Notes: generated by a model not told the origin, from the letters alone. A stretch of 64,000 nt of DNA from G964020055 sp964020055 (GCA_964020055.1 OZ026533.1:992001-1056000); one strand, 5' to 3'. Shown: positions 52,715 through 62,909, counted from the stretch's first letter. Translations and numbers: made by a program.

Positions 52715-55119
52715 TGAAAGTTACGTTATCTTGGTTAAAAGAGTTCATAGATACAAATGCTACTGTTGAAGAAATTACAGAAGCACTTATAAGTTTAGGT
52801 ATAGAAGTAGAAGAAATAGATAATTATATAGAAAAATATAAAAATATTTCAGTAGGATACATAAAACAGGTGTCTCAACATCCAAATGCAGATAAGTTAA
52901 AAGTTTGTCAAGTGGAAACAAAAGAAGGTGAACTTCAAGTTGTATGTGGAGCAAGTAATGCTAGAGAAGGGATATATGTTATTTTCGCCAAAATAGGAAC
53001 ATATATAGAGGCATTGGGTATTACTTTGCAGAAAGCAAATATTCGAGGAGTGGAAAGCAATGGTATGATGCTTTCTGAACGAGAAATGGGTATTTCCGAA
53101 GAACATGAAGGTATCATAGAATTAAAACAAGCAAAAGTAGGAGAACCTGCAGCTAATGTTTTAGGTTTAAACGATGTAGTAATAGATATATCAATTACTC
53201 CAAATAGAGGTGATGTGTTAGGAGTAATAGGAATTGCAAGAGAATTATCGGCATATGGCTTAGGTAGTTTGAAAAAATTTAACTATGAAAATCAAACTAA
53301 TATTAGTGATGATTTACTATATGGTGAAAAAAATAATGATATTCCAGTAAAATTAGATAACAATATTTCTCAAGCATTTTATGCACGAAAAATAACAGTA
53401 AAAGAAAATAAAAAATCTCCTCTTTGGTTGCAAAATCGTTTAAAAATGATAGGACTTAATCCTAGAAATGCAATTGTAGATATAACTAATTATATGTTAT
53501 TTAGTTACAGCCAACCTATGCATGCTTATGATGCTGATAAAACAGGTAAAGTAGATCTAGTTAGTGTTGACTTTGCAAATAATAAAGAAAAAATAGTTAC
53601 ATTGGATAAATTAGATAATGAGTTAACAGATATTGTACCGGTTGTAAAAATAAATAATAAAATTAGTTGTATAGCTGGAATAAAAGGAACTTTAAGTAGT
53701 GCTATTGATGATAATACCACTTCAATTTTACTAGAAGCAGCACATTTTGATCCTAAAATAATTGCCTTTGCTAAAAGACAATTAGCAATTAATACAGATG
53801 CAGCTTATAGGTACGAACGTGGTACAGATAAGAAAAATATAGAGCATGTTTTAAATGCAGCAACAAATATGATTTTGGATATATGTGGTGGAAAGGTTGA
53901 ATATACAGCCTATACAGATAACACAGTTTCCCATAGTCCTTTAAAATTTGATATTAAATTAGTAAATCAGCTATCTGGTATTGATATACCTAAGGATGAA
54001 ATATTAAAAATATTGAAAAAACTTGATTTTGAGGTTACTTCAGAAAAAGAAATCTTAGTTGTAACTCCTCCAAGTTACAGAAATGATATTGATGTACCAG
54101 AAACAGTAGTAGCTGAAATCATTCGTTTGTATGGAATAAATAAGATACAAGCAGCTGGTATATTACATGATGTTTCTAAAAATGATATAGCTTGTAGTTC
54201 AGATTTCATGAGACAAATTATAGTTCGTAATTTACTAGCCAAAAGTGGTGGCTATGAAACATTAAATATGTCTTTCATTTCAGAGCAGTATGCTAATGCC
54301 TTTGAAATTAACAACAAAAATCTTGTTTTACATAATCCAATTTCAGAAGATTTGAAAGTGATGCGTAATAGTCTTATTCCATCATTATTATTATGTGCTT
54401 CTAATAATATAAATAAAATGTTATCTAATATTAATATTTTTGAGGTTGCAAGTATCTATAAAGAAGATTCATCACAAGAAGCTTGTGCAGCAGCTTTATT
54501 GCATGGTAATAAACAAAATAAAAATTGGTTGAATGGAGAAAGTAGTAAATATACTATTTGGGATGCAAAGGGAATATTATTTTCTGTTATTAATAGTCTT
54601 GGTTTTGCTGCAGATAAATTGACTATTTCTCGAAATGACCTACCTAGTTATTATAATACTGGTCGTTCTGCTACTATATCAATTGGAAAGAATATAATAG
54701 GACATTTTGGTATCATAAATCCTTTAGCTCTTAATACTTTGAAAATAGAAGGTGAGTTCATAATATTTGAGTTGTATTTTAATAGATTACCAATGTTATC
54801 TACAAAACTTAAGCCTTCTATAAAGATTCCTGAATTACCTTCAATAAAAAGAGATTTTTCTTTCATAATAGATGAAGAGGTTTTAGCAGGGGAAGTAATT
54901 AGAGTTGTTCATTCTGCAGTTAGAAAATATATTACTAACTTAGAAATTACAGATATTTATCGTGGTTCTAATATTGGAGAAGGAAAAAAATCTATTTCTT
55001 TACAAGTTGTTTTACAACCTACAGATAAGACATTTGTAGAAGATGAAATTAAAGAATTTTCTAATAATATTATAATTGCAATGAATAAAAACTTCGATGC
55101 AGTTCTAAGAGATAAATAA
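52714..55119 (+). CDS. pheT: Phenylalanine-tRNA ligase beta subunit
   Basis: About 801 residues from the ATG at 52714 (overlap with pheS; the annotated longer frame lacks this coupling). N-terminal tRNA-binding domain (HPNADKLKVCQVET, VVCGASNAREG), B3/B4 editing domain, B5 domain and a C-terminal ferredoxin-fold anticodon-binding domain (PSIKRDFSFIIDEEV to the end). It completes the tetramer with PheS. A full-length protein of the usual size. Confidence 0.97.
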   Translation: MKVTLSWLKEFIDTNATVEEITEALISLGIEVEEIDNYIEKYKNISVGYIKQVSQHPNADKLKVCQVETKEGELQVVCGASNAREGIYVIFAKIGTYIEALGITLQKANIRGVESNGMMLSEREMGISEEHEGIIELKQAKVGEPAANVLGLNDVVIDISITPNRGDVLGVIGIARELSAYGLGSLKKFNYENQTNISDDLLYGEKNNDIPVKLDNNISQAFYARKITVKENKKSPLWLQNRLKMIGLNPRNAIVDITNYMLFSYSQPMHAYDADKTGKVDLVSVDFANNKEKIVTLDKLDNELTDIVPVVKINNKISCIAGIKGTLSSAIDDNTTSILLEAAHFDPKIIAFAKRQLAINTDAAYRYERGTDKKNIEHVLNAATNMILDICGGKVEYTAYTDNTVSHSPLKFDIKLVNQLSGIDIPKDEILKILKKLDFEVTSEKEILVVTPPSYRNDIDVPETVVAEIIRLYGINKIQAAGILHDVSKNDIACSSDFMRQIIVRNLLAKSGGYETLNMSFISEQYANAFEINNKNLVLHNPISEDLKVMRNSLIPSLLLCASNNINKMLSNINIFEVASIYKEDSSQEACAAALLHGNKQNKNWLNGESSKYTIWDAKGILFSVINSLGFAADKLTISRNDLPSYYNTGRSATISIGKNIIGHFGIINPLALNTLKIEGEFIIFELYFNRLPMLSTKLKPSIKIPELPSIKRDFSFIIDEEVLAGEVIRVVHSAVRKYITNLEITDIYRGSNIGEGKKSISLQVVLQPTDKTFVEDEIKEFSNNIIIAMNKNFDAVLRDK

Positions 55120-55146
55120 CATATATAATGAAGAATTATACAGGTA

Positions 55147-56538
55147 TTACAATTTACTTTGTTTTTTATAAATTGTAATACCTAGTATAGTTAATCTTTT
55201 ACTTATATTGTTATTTGCAATTAAAACATTATATTTTACTATAGGGAATAAGCCTAATAACTTTGTAATAACATTTTTCTCAGTATAATCTGCTTGTATA
55301 TTGCTGTAAGTATTAATACTAAATAATAAGAAATATAAAATATAATTATCTTTATTTGTAGGCTTCTCTATTATACAACGAATAGAATATTCTTCTTGTT
55401 GTAAGCTTATTTTATCTTCTTTTTCTTGATAAATATTATATAATGAATCAGATAAGCTAGCAACTTCCTCTTTATTATTAGATAAAACTATTTCTAGTAA
55501 ATTATCCCACTTAGCACCAATATTTTCTAAAGAAAAAGATTTGCTATGTTGTAGTGCAGATTTCCCAAGTTTTCGTCTTAGATTTGTATTTTGTAGTAAG
55601 TTAACAACATGATCAGCTGCTTGTTCATAATTATTACGTTCCACTAAATAACCATTAATATTATTATCGATAATATCATCAAAACCAGCAATTTTGTTTG
55701 CTACAACAGGAAGTCCATATGTTTTAGCTCCTAAAATAGATAAAGGGATACCATCTATATGAGGTATAGTTAAACAAACACTACTATTTAACAAAATTTC
55801 TTCTTGTTTTGTTGTGATATTATATACAATCACTGAGTTAGTTGGAATGTTGTGTTTGTTTAATAATTGAGTTAAATTATTTTGCTGTATTCTACCAACT
55901 ATATGCCATTTAGCATTAGGTATTTTTTTTAAAATTAAAGAAAATGTTTCTACATGACCTTCTAAATTATTTGCTTGTTTATTCCAGTCTGCCATAGATA
56001 CTATGTTCTTACTATTTAGTCTAGAAATGATAGTATTGTTATAAGGACAAGGGCTATTTATTGTTACAATATTACTTAATTTATCGTTTTCCTTAAAACA
56101 AGAAAGAGTAAATTCGGTTGTAGAAACTACAGCTGCGATATTCTTATAAAATTCAGCTCTCAATCTAATGATATATTCATAGCCTGAAAATAAAGGATAT
56201 AGGTAACTTTCGTGGTTCACAAGAATTATAGGTGTGCTAATTGTTGAATACAAAGTTTCTAAAAATTCAAGATGGCTTTTCAAAGAAGAATAATGATTTA
56301 TTACTATATCATAATTGTTTTTTCTTATATATTGAGCAACATTATTTTTACTAACATAAGTCAATTTATAATCATTTGAATGTAATACTTCATTTATTTG
56401 TTTATTCCAACAAACAAATTCTACAATATGGTTATGTTGATTTTCAAAATATTTAGCTAATGATAAAGCTACTTTAGCTTCGTCTGAATAGTTTATTGAA
56501 CTTAGTAATTGTACAATTTTTAATTTTTTATTTTTCAT
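55147..56538 (-). CDS. Glycosyltransferase family 4-like protein with unusual catalytic loop
   Basis: A 463-residue protein with a GT-B fold. The C-terminal half has VGRIQQNNLTQLLNKHNI, IPHIDGIPLSILGAKTYGLPVVANKIAGFDDIIDNNINGYLV-type donor-site region (residues ~245-290) and RRKLGKSALQHSKSFSLENIG. The E-x7-E motif normal for this loop reads D-x7-G here, so activity is uncertain. A C-terminal ~100-residue extension is not part of GT4. It overlaps by 1 bp the end of the large transferase gene and likely modifies a surface polymer. Confidence 0.65.
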   Translation of the reverse strand: MKNKKLKIVQLLSSINYSDEAKVALSLAKYFENQHNHIVEFVCWNKQINEVLHSNDYKLTYVSKNNVAQYIRKNNYDIVINHYSSLKSHLEFLETLYSTISTPIILVNHESYLYPLFSGYEYIIRLRAEFYKNIAAVVSTTEFTLSCFKENDKLSNIVTINSPCPYNNTIISRLNSKNIVSMADWNKQANNLEGHVETFSLILKKIPNAKWHIVGRIQQNNLTQLLNKHNIPTNSVIVYNITTKQEEILLNSSVCLTIPHIDGIPLSILGAKTYGLPVVANKIAGFDDIIDNNINGYLVERNNYEQAADHVVNLLQNTNLRRKLGKSALQHSKSFSLENIGAKWDNLLEIVLSNNKEEVASLSDSLYNIYQEKEDKISLQQEEYSIRCIIEKPTNKDNYILYFLLFSINTYSNIQADYTEKNVITKLLGLFPIVKYNVLIANNNISKRLTILGITIYKKQSKL

Positions 56539-59500
56539 TACGATATTTCATTAATTATATTTTTAATCATTTTAAGTAAACGTTTTGATGCTTTACCATC
56601 ACAAAAACGTATATATTTTTCTCGTAAATAATCATATTTTTTATAGTCTATTCTAGCATTTCTAATAGAATTTATAAATAGATTTTCATTGGGCGTACTT
56701 ATAAGAGTATCTAAAAATTCATTTACATAATCATATAAAATCGGTTTATTGTTAATATATTTATCTACATCTTCAGCATAAAATACTAAAGGTTTATTAA
56801 GTAAAATGGCATCAAACATAACAGATGAAAAATCAGAAATAATTACTTTAGAAATACTAACTAAAGTGTTTATATCTTCATGAGTTGCATCGAATACTTT
56901 ACTTTTTAGCCTAGAAAAATTATAAAAAAACATTTTATTAACAATTCTTTTTTTTGATGAGAAAGGATGTTCTTTTACTAGTAAAACTTCGTTATCATTT
57001 AATAAATTATGTATATTTGTAAAATTTAAATTTATACAAGGCGATTTATAATTTCTAAATGTAGGTACAAATAAATATATATTTTTATCACGAAAATTAG
57101 GGTGCTTTTCAAAAAACAATTGTTGTTTAGCATTGATTAAATTTTTATCAAAGAAAATATCAGTTTTGGGGTGTCCTAAAGGTAGTACATTTTTTATAGG
57201 TGTTGAAAAAGCATAAGCAATATTTTTAATTTCATCTAGAGATGAACATATATTGTATGTACTATATCCTAATTTACTTGGGGGATGATCTGTTTCAGGA
57301 AACCCTTGAGAAAATAAATTATTGCCCTTCCATAAATTAATAACAATTTGATGTGGATTTAATTGTTTAAATAAAGACGCTAAATAATCAGTGATTATTA
57401 TGTTGAATTCTTTAGCTTTTTCAACTATTACTTTTTGAGCTTTAGGTTTATAAGCTTCAAAAGCAAATAAATCTATTTTGCTAAAAGGAATATTATCCTC
57501 AAGTAATGCTTTTTCAATCATATATGTATTACCTTGAAAATATTCGCAAATCAAAATTCCATTATTTTTATTTTTTTTATAAAACATTTTTTTATCTACA
57601 TTATGTAAATATTGTTTTATGTCATTTATCATACCACCTTTATACATAGGGTTGTAAGGTACAGTACTTACCATTTTTTCGCAATAGTCTATTTTATTTG
57701 CAATGCAAAATTCTTTTATTATATTGGCCCAATGTATTTTATATTTGTGTAGTAAATGGGAAAATTCTATGATACTAGGTTCTAAGTATTGTTGTATCAA
57801 GGCAGTTTTATAAACACTTGGTAATTTAGAAGAATCTTTTAATACATATGGTAATACATGTTTCAAGCCATGCTGTACTAGATTTGTATTTTCTAAAATA
57901 TCATGTATATTTTCACCTAAATTTTTTATATGCTCTTCAAAAGAATAATTATTTTTTTGTAGTGCATGAACAAGGTAATATCTAAAATTAAAGACTTGAA
58001 TGTCTTTTAACAATAAGATAGGTAAAATAGTTTTACCATTGATGTTAATTACTTGTAGATCATTTGGTAAATATTTCAATAAAAATACTGTAGGTATAAT
58101 TTTATTATATAGGCTTAAGGAATGAATTATATTATAACTATTTTGATTTGAAATATTATATTTATTAATCAGTTGTACATAATTATTTTCATGATTTATT
58201 TGTGATGAATTAATCTTTTTATTAATATCAGTGTTTATTTTAAAGGGTTCTTCATAACTTGCAACTACTATATTTGCAGAGTTGTATTCTTTTATATTAA
58301 GTTCCAATATAAGTAAAGTTACATAGTGTTTATGCAATATTGAATTACTATTAACAAATGATAAATACGTACCAGATACTTTGCTAAAAATATTTTTTAA
58401 ATTTAAACCATCCAAATGTAATATACTAATATTAGATTTTTTAGCTACTAAAGATTTTAGTAAATCTAATTGTTGGGGTATTATGTTTTTATCTACCAAA
58501 TAAATGATTTCTAAATAAGAATAGCTTTGATTTTCAATAGAAAAAATACATTGTGATAGGTTATCATTCGAGCTTGGCTCTACCATAACAAGTAACGTTA
58601 CTGTATATTTTTGTGAAGATAAGCTATGAATATATTGTAATTTTTTTTCTTTTGACAAGTTAGTTTGTAACATTTTTTGAAGGTATTGCCAAAGATCAAC
58701 ATGTATATTTTTATAAACTTCTTCCAACGATTTTAAAACTAAGTCAATTCCTAAAACTTTATCAATAACATTGTAGTTTTGTACTAAAGATAAATATAAA
58801 TGAGTAGATAAAAAGTTAATATGTTCTACTATATCAATGTTTGCTTTTGAAATAATGCTCACTAAATAATTTATCAAATGCTTAGCAAGAACAATTTTTT
58901 CCTCTTTATATTTGTAACATTTAGAAATATAAATTTTTTTTATAAAAAGTAACAATTCTTCATAATTATTAGCTAATTCTTCAGCATTTATTTCTATACT
59001 GTCAAAATAATCATCTTTATTATAAAAATAACCAATATATGGGATAATAACAGTTTTTTTAGCTAATCTTATAGCTTGAAAGTTCAATATACTATCTTTA
59101 TTCAAAGAATTACTTGTATAATATAGTTTGTTATTAACTAAAAAAGATTTAGAAAATACTATATTATTAATGTATACAGAACCGGTATTCACTTTTGCAT
59201 TGTTAGGTAGATGCTTATAAGCGTTTATATCAGAAAAAGATAATAATTTATTATGGTAATGTTCAGATAATATAGGATGGGGCTTACTTACATGGTTGTG
59301 GTTTTCGTCAACAGCAACAGACTGAACTTCAACTATATCCGCATTTTCACTCAAAAAAGTATTAATTACAATTTTAGCAAAATCTGGTTCTACAGAGTCT
59401 TTGATATTAATTAACGCAATAAATTGTCCTTTAGAAAATTCTAAAGCCTTATTTTTATTATGGGAATATGTTTTTTGAGTACTATTTTTTATAAATCTTA

Positions 59501-59687
59501 AAGAAGGATGACTCAAACCATCAATCATTGGAATATGATGAATACGATTATCAATACATATTATCTCAATATTAGTATAGGTTTGTTTGAATAAACTATT
59601 TAGGCATTTATTAATATATTTTTCATGGCCTTCCTCTAAGACTAGTAAAAAAGATATTAGTGGATTTATAGACATTATTGCCATCAC
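56538..59687 (-). CDS. Fusion protein: two GT2-like domains plus CDP-glycerol (TagF-like) transferase domain
   Basis: A 1049-residue protein. Domain 1 (~1-230) is GT2-like: LVLEEGHEKYINKCLNSLFK, TYTNIEIICIDN, but the DxD position reads INIKD. Domain 2 (~375-480) is a second GT2-like copy (TVTLLVMVEPSSNDNL, SVSGTYLSFVNSNS at the DxD position). The C-terminal part (~690-1049) resembles TagB/TagF CDP-glycerol transferases: LWKGNNLFSQGF, GHPKTD, YLFVPTFRNYKS, VKEHPF and VIISDFSSVMFDAILLNKPL. The catalytic HGTPxK motif reads WKGNNL. It may build a teichoic-acid-like or capsule polymer; activity of each domain is uncertain. Start is ATG 59684, GTG 59687 or ATG 59675. Confidence 0.7.
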   Translation of the reverse strand: MMAIMSINPLISFLLVLEEGHEKYINKCLNSLFKQTYTNIEIICIDNRIHHIPMIDGLSHPSLRFIKNSTQKTYSHNKNKALEFSKGQFIALINIKDSVEPDFAKIVINTFLSENADIVEVQSVAVDENHNHVSKPHPILSEHYHNKLLSFSDINAYKHLPNNAKVNTGSVYINNIVFSKSFLVNNKLYYTSNSLNKDSILNFQAIRLAKKTVIIPYIGYFYNKDDYFDSIEINAEELANNYEELLLFIKKIYISKCYKYKEEKIVLAKHLINYLVSIISKANIDIVEHINFLSTHLYLSLVQNYNVIDKVLGIDLVLKSLEEVYKNIHVDLWQYLQKMLQTNLSKEKKLQYIHSLSSQKYTVTLLVMVEPSSNDNLSQCIFSIENQSYSYLEIIYLVDKNIIPQQLDLLKSLVAKKSNISILHLDGLNLKNIFSKVSGTYLSFVNSNSILHKHYVTLLILELNIKEYNSANIVVASYEEPFKINTDINKKINSSQINHENNYVQLINKYNISNQNSYNIIHSLSLYNKIIPTVFLLKYLPNDLQVININGKTILPILLLKDIQVFNFRYYLVHALQKNNYSFEEHIKNLGENIHDILENTNLVQHGLKHVLPYVLKDSSKLPSVYKTALIQQYLEPSIIEFSHLLHKYKIHWANIIKEFCIANKIDYCEKMVSTVPYNPMYKGGMINDIKQYLHNVDKKMFYKKNKNNGILICEYFQGNTYMIEKALLEDNIPFSKIDLFAFEAYKPKAQKVIVEKAKEFNIIITDYLASLFKQLNPHQIVINLWKGNNLFSQGFPETDHPPSKLGYSTYNICSSLDEIKNIAYAFSTPIKNVLPLGHPKTDIFFDKNLINAKQQLFFEKHPNFRDKNIYLFVPTFRNYKSPCINLNFTNIHNLLNDNEVLLVKEHPFSSKKRIVNKMFFYNFSRLKSKVFDATHEDINTLVSISKVIISDFSSVMFDAILLNKPLVFYAEDVDKYINNKPILYDYVNEFLDTLISTPNENLFINSIRNARIDYKKYDYLREKYIRFCDGKASKRLLKMIKNIINEIS

Positions 59688-59729
59688 AAAAAAGTTGATA
59701 TTAATTATATAAATAAAAGTAAATACTTT

Positions 59730-60425
59730 TTATTTTTCAGCAAGTTTAGATAAAATAGTATCTACTAAATTAGTGGTATTTTCATTCATCTTAAGTATTT
59801 CAGAAGAAAAATCAGCTTGAGCATCATCATCTGCCATATCAGAAACTTTTTTTATAAAAAGGTAGCTTTTTGAAAATTTGTAGCAACATTGTGCTATAGC
59901 CGAAGCTTCCATTTCGATAGCAATTGAATTTTTAAAACAAGACTTCAAATCTTGCACTTTTTCTTTAGAATTAATAAACTGATCTGAGGTTAAAATTACT
60001 CCTTGATTTATTATATATTTTTTTGTTAATGATAAAATTATCTCATCTAAAGATATAATATCTGATTTTGAAGAGTATATTTCAGGCATTCCAGGTATTT
60101 GCCCTAATTTATAACCAAATGCTGTGACATTTACATCAGAATAACATGCTTGATTACTAATGACAAAAGAGCCAACTGTTGCACCATTAATACCACCACA
60201 ACTTCCAATATTTATTATAAAATCTACTTTATAATTTTGTATAGCAAAAGTTGTAGCAATTGCAGAATTCACTTTTCCAATACCACTTATAAGAGTAATT
60301 ATTTCTAAAGTTTTATATTGAGATTTGAAAGTTTTGATAAAATATTGCTCTTCTATATGATTGTTCAAAAGCGGCTTGATAGCTTCAAACTCTTCCTCCA
60401 TAGCAATAATTATCGCAATTTTCAT
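59730..60425 (-). CDS. mtnN: 5'-methylthioadenosine/S-adenosylhomocysteine nucleosidase
   Basis: A 231-residue nucleosidase: KIAIIIAMEEEFEAIKPLL (catalytic Glu near residue 12), LISGIGKVNSAIATTF, NIGSCGGINGATVGS and AIEMEASAIAQCCYKF (EMEAAAIAQ). It cleaves methylthioadenosine and S-adenosylhomocysteine, which any methyltransferase (such as the orphan one here) produces. AAGGAAT precedes the ATG. It sits upstream of the transferase genes on the same strand. Confidence 0.95.
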   Translation of the reverse strand: MKIAIIIAMEEEFEAIKPLLNNHIEEQYFIKTFKSQYKTLEIITLISGIGKVNSAIATTFAIQNYKVDFIINIGSCGGINGATVGSFVISNQACYSDVNVTAFGYKLGQIPGMPEIYSSKSDIISLDEIILSLTKKYIINQGVILTSDQFINSKEKVQDLKSCFKNSIAIEMEASAIAQCCYKFSKSYLFIKKVSDMADDDAQADFSSEILKMNENTTNLVDTILSKLAEK

Positions 60426-60581
60426 ATTTTATTCCTTATATGTTTATTTATTTACATTACTACTACTTTAAGTAGAATATTAGTTTCTATATATACAATA
60501 ATATATTGATATCTGTTAAAAAGTAATAAAATTTTTATTTATATTGAAATAAAGATAGAAATTTCTATATTTGGGTATAAA

Positions 60582-60602
60582 AATAGCAATTATATTGCTA
60601 TT
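60582..60602. repeat. Short hairpin in the mtnN-groEL gap
   Basis: AATAGCAAT (60582-60590) pairs with ATTGCTATT (60594-60602). A second dyad, ATAGAAATTTCTAT, lies at 60556-60569. Their role is unknown; they sit beyond the groEL terminator in the direction of groEL transcription. Confidence 0.35.
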
Positions 60603-60649
60603 GTATAATTAGATGCAAGATACTTTATGGTTTTGTTACTCATATATAA

Positions 60650-60679
60650 AAAAAAAGGGAATAAAAATTCCCTTTTTTT
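60650..60679 (-). terminator. Rho-independent terminator after groEL
   Basis: AAAAAAAGGGAA (60650-60661) pairs perfectly with TTCCCTTTTTTT (60668-60679). Read on the minus strand, a GGGAA/TTCCC core ends in a run of T, in position after the groEL stop at 60711. Confidence 0.85.
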
Positions 60680-60710
60680 AAGTTAGTTTGGATAAATAGT
60701 TGAAAGGGTT

Positions 60711-62366
60711 CTAAAAACCACCCATTCCACCCATTCCACCCATTCCGCCCATTCCGCCCATAGGAGGAGTAACATCGGAAGCTTTTTCTGGTAAGTCAGC
60801 AATCATAGCTTCAGTAGTTATCATTAATCCAGCAACAGAAGCAGCTCCTTGTAGAGCAACTCTAGTTACTTTAACAGGGTCAATAATACCAAATTCTGAA
60901 ACCATGTTTCCATATGCTCCAGTTTGAGCATTGTAACCAAAATTAATGTCTGATTGTTCTAACAACTTGCCAACGACAATAGAAGCATCAAAACCAGAGT
61001 TATTAACAATTTGTCTGATTGGTGCTTCTAAAGCTTTTTTAACAATGTTAATACCAGCTGCTTGATCATCGTTTTCAGAAGTTAAGTTGTCTAAAACTTT
61101 TTTAGCATATAATAAAGCAACACCACCACCTGCAACAATACCTTCTGCAACAGCTGCACGAGTTGCATGTAAAGCATCATCAACACGATCGTGTTTTTCT
61201 TTAACTTCCACTTCTGTTGAACCACCAACTTTAATAACAGCTACTCCATTACTTAGTTTTGCTAATCTTTCAGTTAATTTTTCTTTATCATAATCAGAAG
61301 TTACGCTTTGAGTTTGAGTTCTGATTTGCTCACATCTAGCTTGAATATCTTCTTTTTTACCAGCACCTTCAACAATAGTAGTGTCATCTTTGTTGATTGT
61401 TACTTTAGCTGCAGTTCCCAACATTTCTAAAGTTGCATCTTCAATTTTTAAACCTAAGTCATCAGTAATCAAAGTTCCACCTGTTAAAATAGCTAAATCT
61501 TCTAACATAGCTTTTCTTCTATCACCAAAACCTGGAGCTTTAACAGCTGCAACTTTTAAGCCACCTCTTAATTTGTTTACAACTAAAGCAGCTAAAGCTT
61601 CACCTTCAACATCTTCAGCAATTATTAATAATGGTCTACCAGATTTAGCTACAGCTTCTAATACAGGAACCATAGGTTGAATTGATGATAATTTACTTTC
61701 ATGTATTAAAATTAAAGGATTTTCAAGTTCACAAACCATTTTTTCTGAGTTAGTAACAAAATATGGAGATAAATAACCTCTATCAAATTGCATACCTTCT
61801 ACAACTTCTAATTCAGTTTCTAAACCTTTAGCTTCTTCTACTGTAATAACACCTTCGTTTCCTACTTTATCCATTGCTTTTGCAATCATAGCACCAATTT
61901 CTTGATCTCCGTTTGCTGATACTTTAGCAACTTGTAAAATTTCATCGTTAGTTGAAACTTTTTTAGCATTAGCTAATAATTCTTCAACAATTTTTTCTAC
62001 CGCTAAATCAATCCCTCTTTTTAAATCCATAGGGTTCATACCTGAAGTTACGTATTTTGTACCTTCTCTAACTATAGATTGTGCTAAAACAGTAGCTGTA
62101 GTTGTACCATCACCAGCTTCATCATTACTTCTTGATGAAACTTCTTTCACCATTTGAGCACCCATATTCTCAAATTTGTCTTCAAGTTCAATAGCTTTAG
62201 CTACAGTTACACCATCTTTTGTAATTCTAGGAGTACCGAAACTTTGGTCTATTACAACATTTCTTCCTTTTGGACCTAATGTAACTTTTACAGAATCTGC
62301 TAAAGTATCAAGTCCTTTTATCATTTTTTCACGAGCTTCATTGCTGAATTTTACTTGCTTAGCCAT
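60711..62366 (-). CDS. groEL: Chaperonin GroEL
   Basis: A 551-residue chaperonin: VKVTLGPKGRNVVIDQSFG, GDGTTTATVLAQSIVREG (ATP-binding), apical-domain region with LIHESKLSSIQPMVPVLE and a C-terminal GGM repeat tail (MGGMGGMGGMGGMGGF). It forms the tetradecameric folding chamber with GroES. Single copy in the window, normal length, groES directly upstream. Confidence 0.98.
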   Translation of the reverse strand: MAKQVKFSNEAREKMIKGLDTLADSVKVTLGPKGRNVVIDQSFGTPRITKDGVTVAKAIELEDKFENMGAQMVKEVSSRSNDEAGDGTTTATVLAQSIVREGTKYVTSGMNPMDLKRGIDLAVEKIVEELLANAKKVSTNDEILQVAKVSANGDQEIGAMIAKAMDKVGNEGVITVEEAKGLETELEVVEGMQFDRGYLSPYFVTNSEKMVCELENPLILIHESKLSSIQPMVPVLEAVAKSGRPLLIIAEDVEGEALAALVVNKLRGGLKVAAVKAPGFGDRRKAMLEDLAILTGGTLITDDLGLKIEDATLEMLGTAAKVTINKDDTTIVEGAGKKEDIQARCEQIRTQTQSVTSDYDKEKLTERLAKLSNGVAVIKVGGSTEVEVKEKHDRVDDALHATRAAVAEGIVAGGGVALLYAKKVLDNLTSENDDQAAGINIVKKALEAPIRQIVNNSGFDASIVVGKLLEQSDINFGYNAQTGAYGNMVSEFGIIDPVKVTRVALQGAASVAGLMITTEAMIADLPEKASDVTPPMGGMGGMGGMGGMGGF

Positions 62367-62435
62367 TTTTATCTCTCTATATATTATTAAATTAAAATTT
62401 TATAAGTTTATTTTTATATTTATTTAGCTTAATAA

Positions 62436-62723
62436 TTAACCTATTATTCCTAATACATCTGCTTCTTTCATTATTAGGTATTTTACACCGTCAATTTTAA
62501 TTTCAGTGCCTGCATACTTACCAAATAAAACCATATTGCCTGGTTGTACAGTCAATGGAGTTAATTTTCCATCTTGGCTTAAAGAACCATTTCCAACTGC
62601 TATTATTTTACCTTGTAAAGGCTTTTCTTGAGCACTTTCAGGTAATAAAATTCCTCCTGCAGTTTTTTGTTCTTGTTCCTCCTGTTTCACAAGAATTCTA
62701 TCGTATAAAGGTTTAAAGTTCAT
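62436..62723 (-). CDS. groES: Co-chaperonin GroES
   Basis: About 95 residues from the ATG at 62723, where AGAGGAAAAAA gives a proper Shine-Dalgarno; the longer open frame from 62744 adds residues foreign to the family. MNFKPLYDRILVKQ, the mobile loop EEQEQKTAGGILLPES, and GTEIKIDGVKYLIMKEADVLG-like end are typical. It caps GroEL. Operon groES-groEL. Confidence 0.97.
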   Translation of the reverse strand: MNFKPLYDRILVKQEEQEQKTAGGILLPESAQEKPLQGKIIAVGNGSLSQDGKLTPLTVQPGNMVLFGKYAGTEIKIDGVKYLIMKEADVLGIIG

Positions 62724-62772
62724 TTTTTTCCTCTTTTGTATCAATTCTTAGTTTAATATAACTACAATTTAT

Positions 62773-62801
62773 AGGTAGGAATATATTGTTATATTGTCAA
62801 G
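62773..62801 (-). promoter_or_regulatory. Candidate sigma-32 promoter of groESL
   Basis: Minus-strand CTTGAC (62801-62796), 17-base spacer, CTACCT (62778-62773), near the consensus for alphaproteobacterial heat-shock promoters. No CIRCE repeat (TTAGCACTC) is present, so HrcA control is not evident. Confidence 0.55.
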
Positions 62802-62909
62802 GTCATAGAATATCTTTTTTTAAATTATGATAAAAAAAAATATCAAATAATCTTATGTATAATAATAATAGTTATTTAATAAATATTAGAAATATGTGAA
62901 GGAATGATT

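Noticed and set aside
61087..61680. Two open frames on the plus strand across groEL
   Set aside because: Antisense shadows of the conserved groEL coding sequence, with skewed composition.
62745..62903. CIRCE (HrcA) element before groES
   Set aside because: No TTAGCACTC or its inverted partner appears in the gap.
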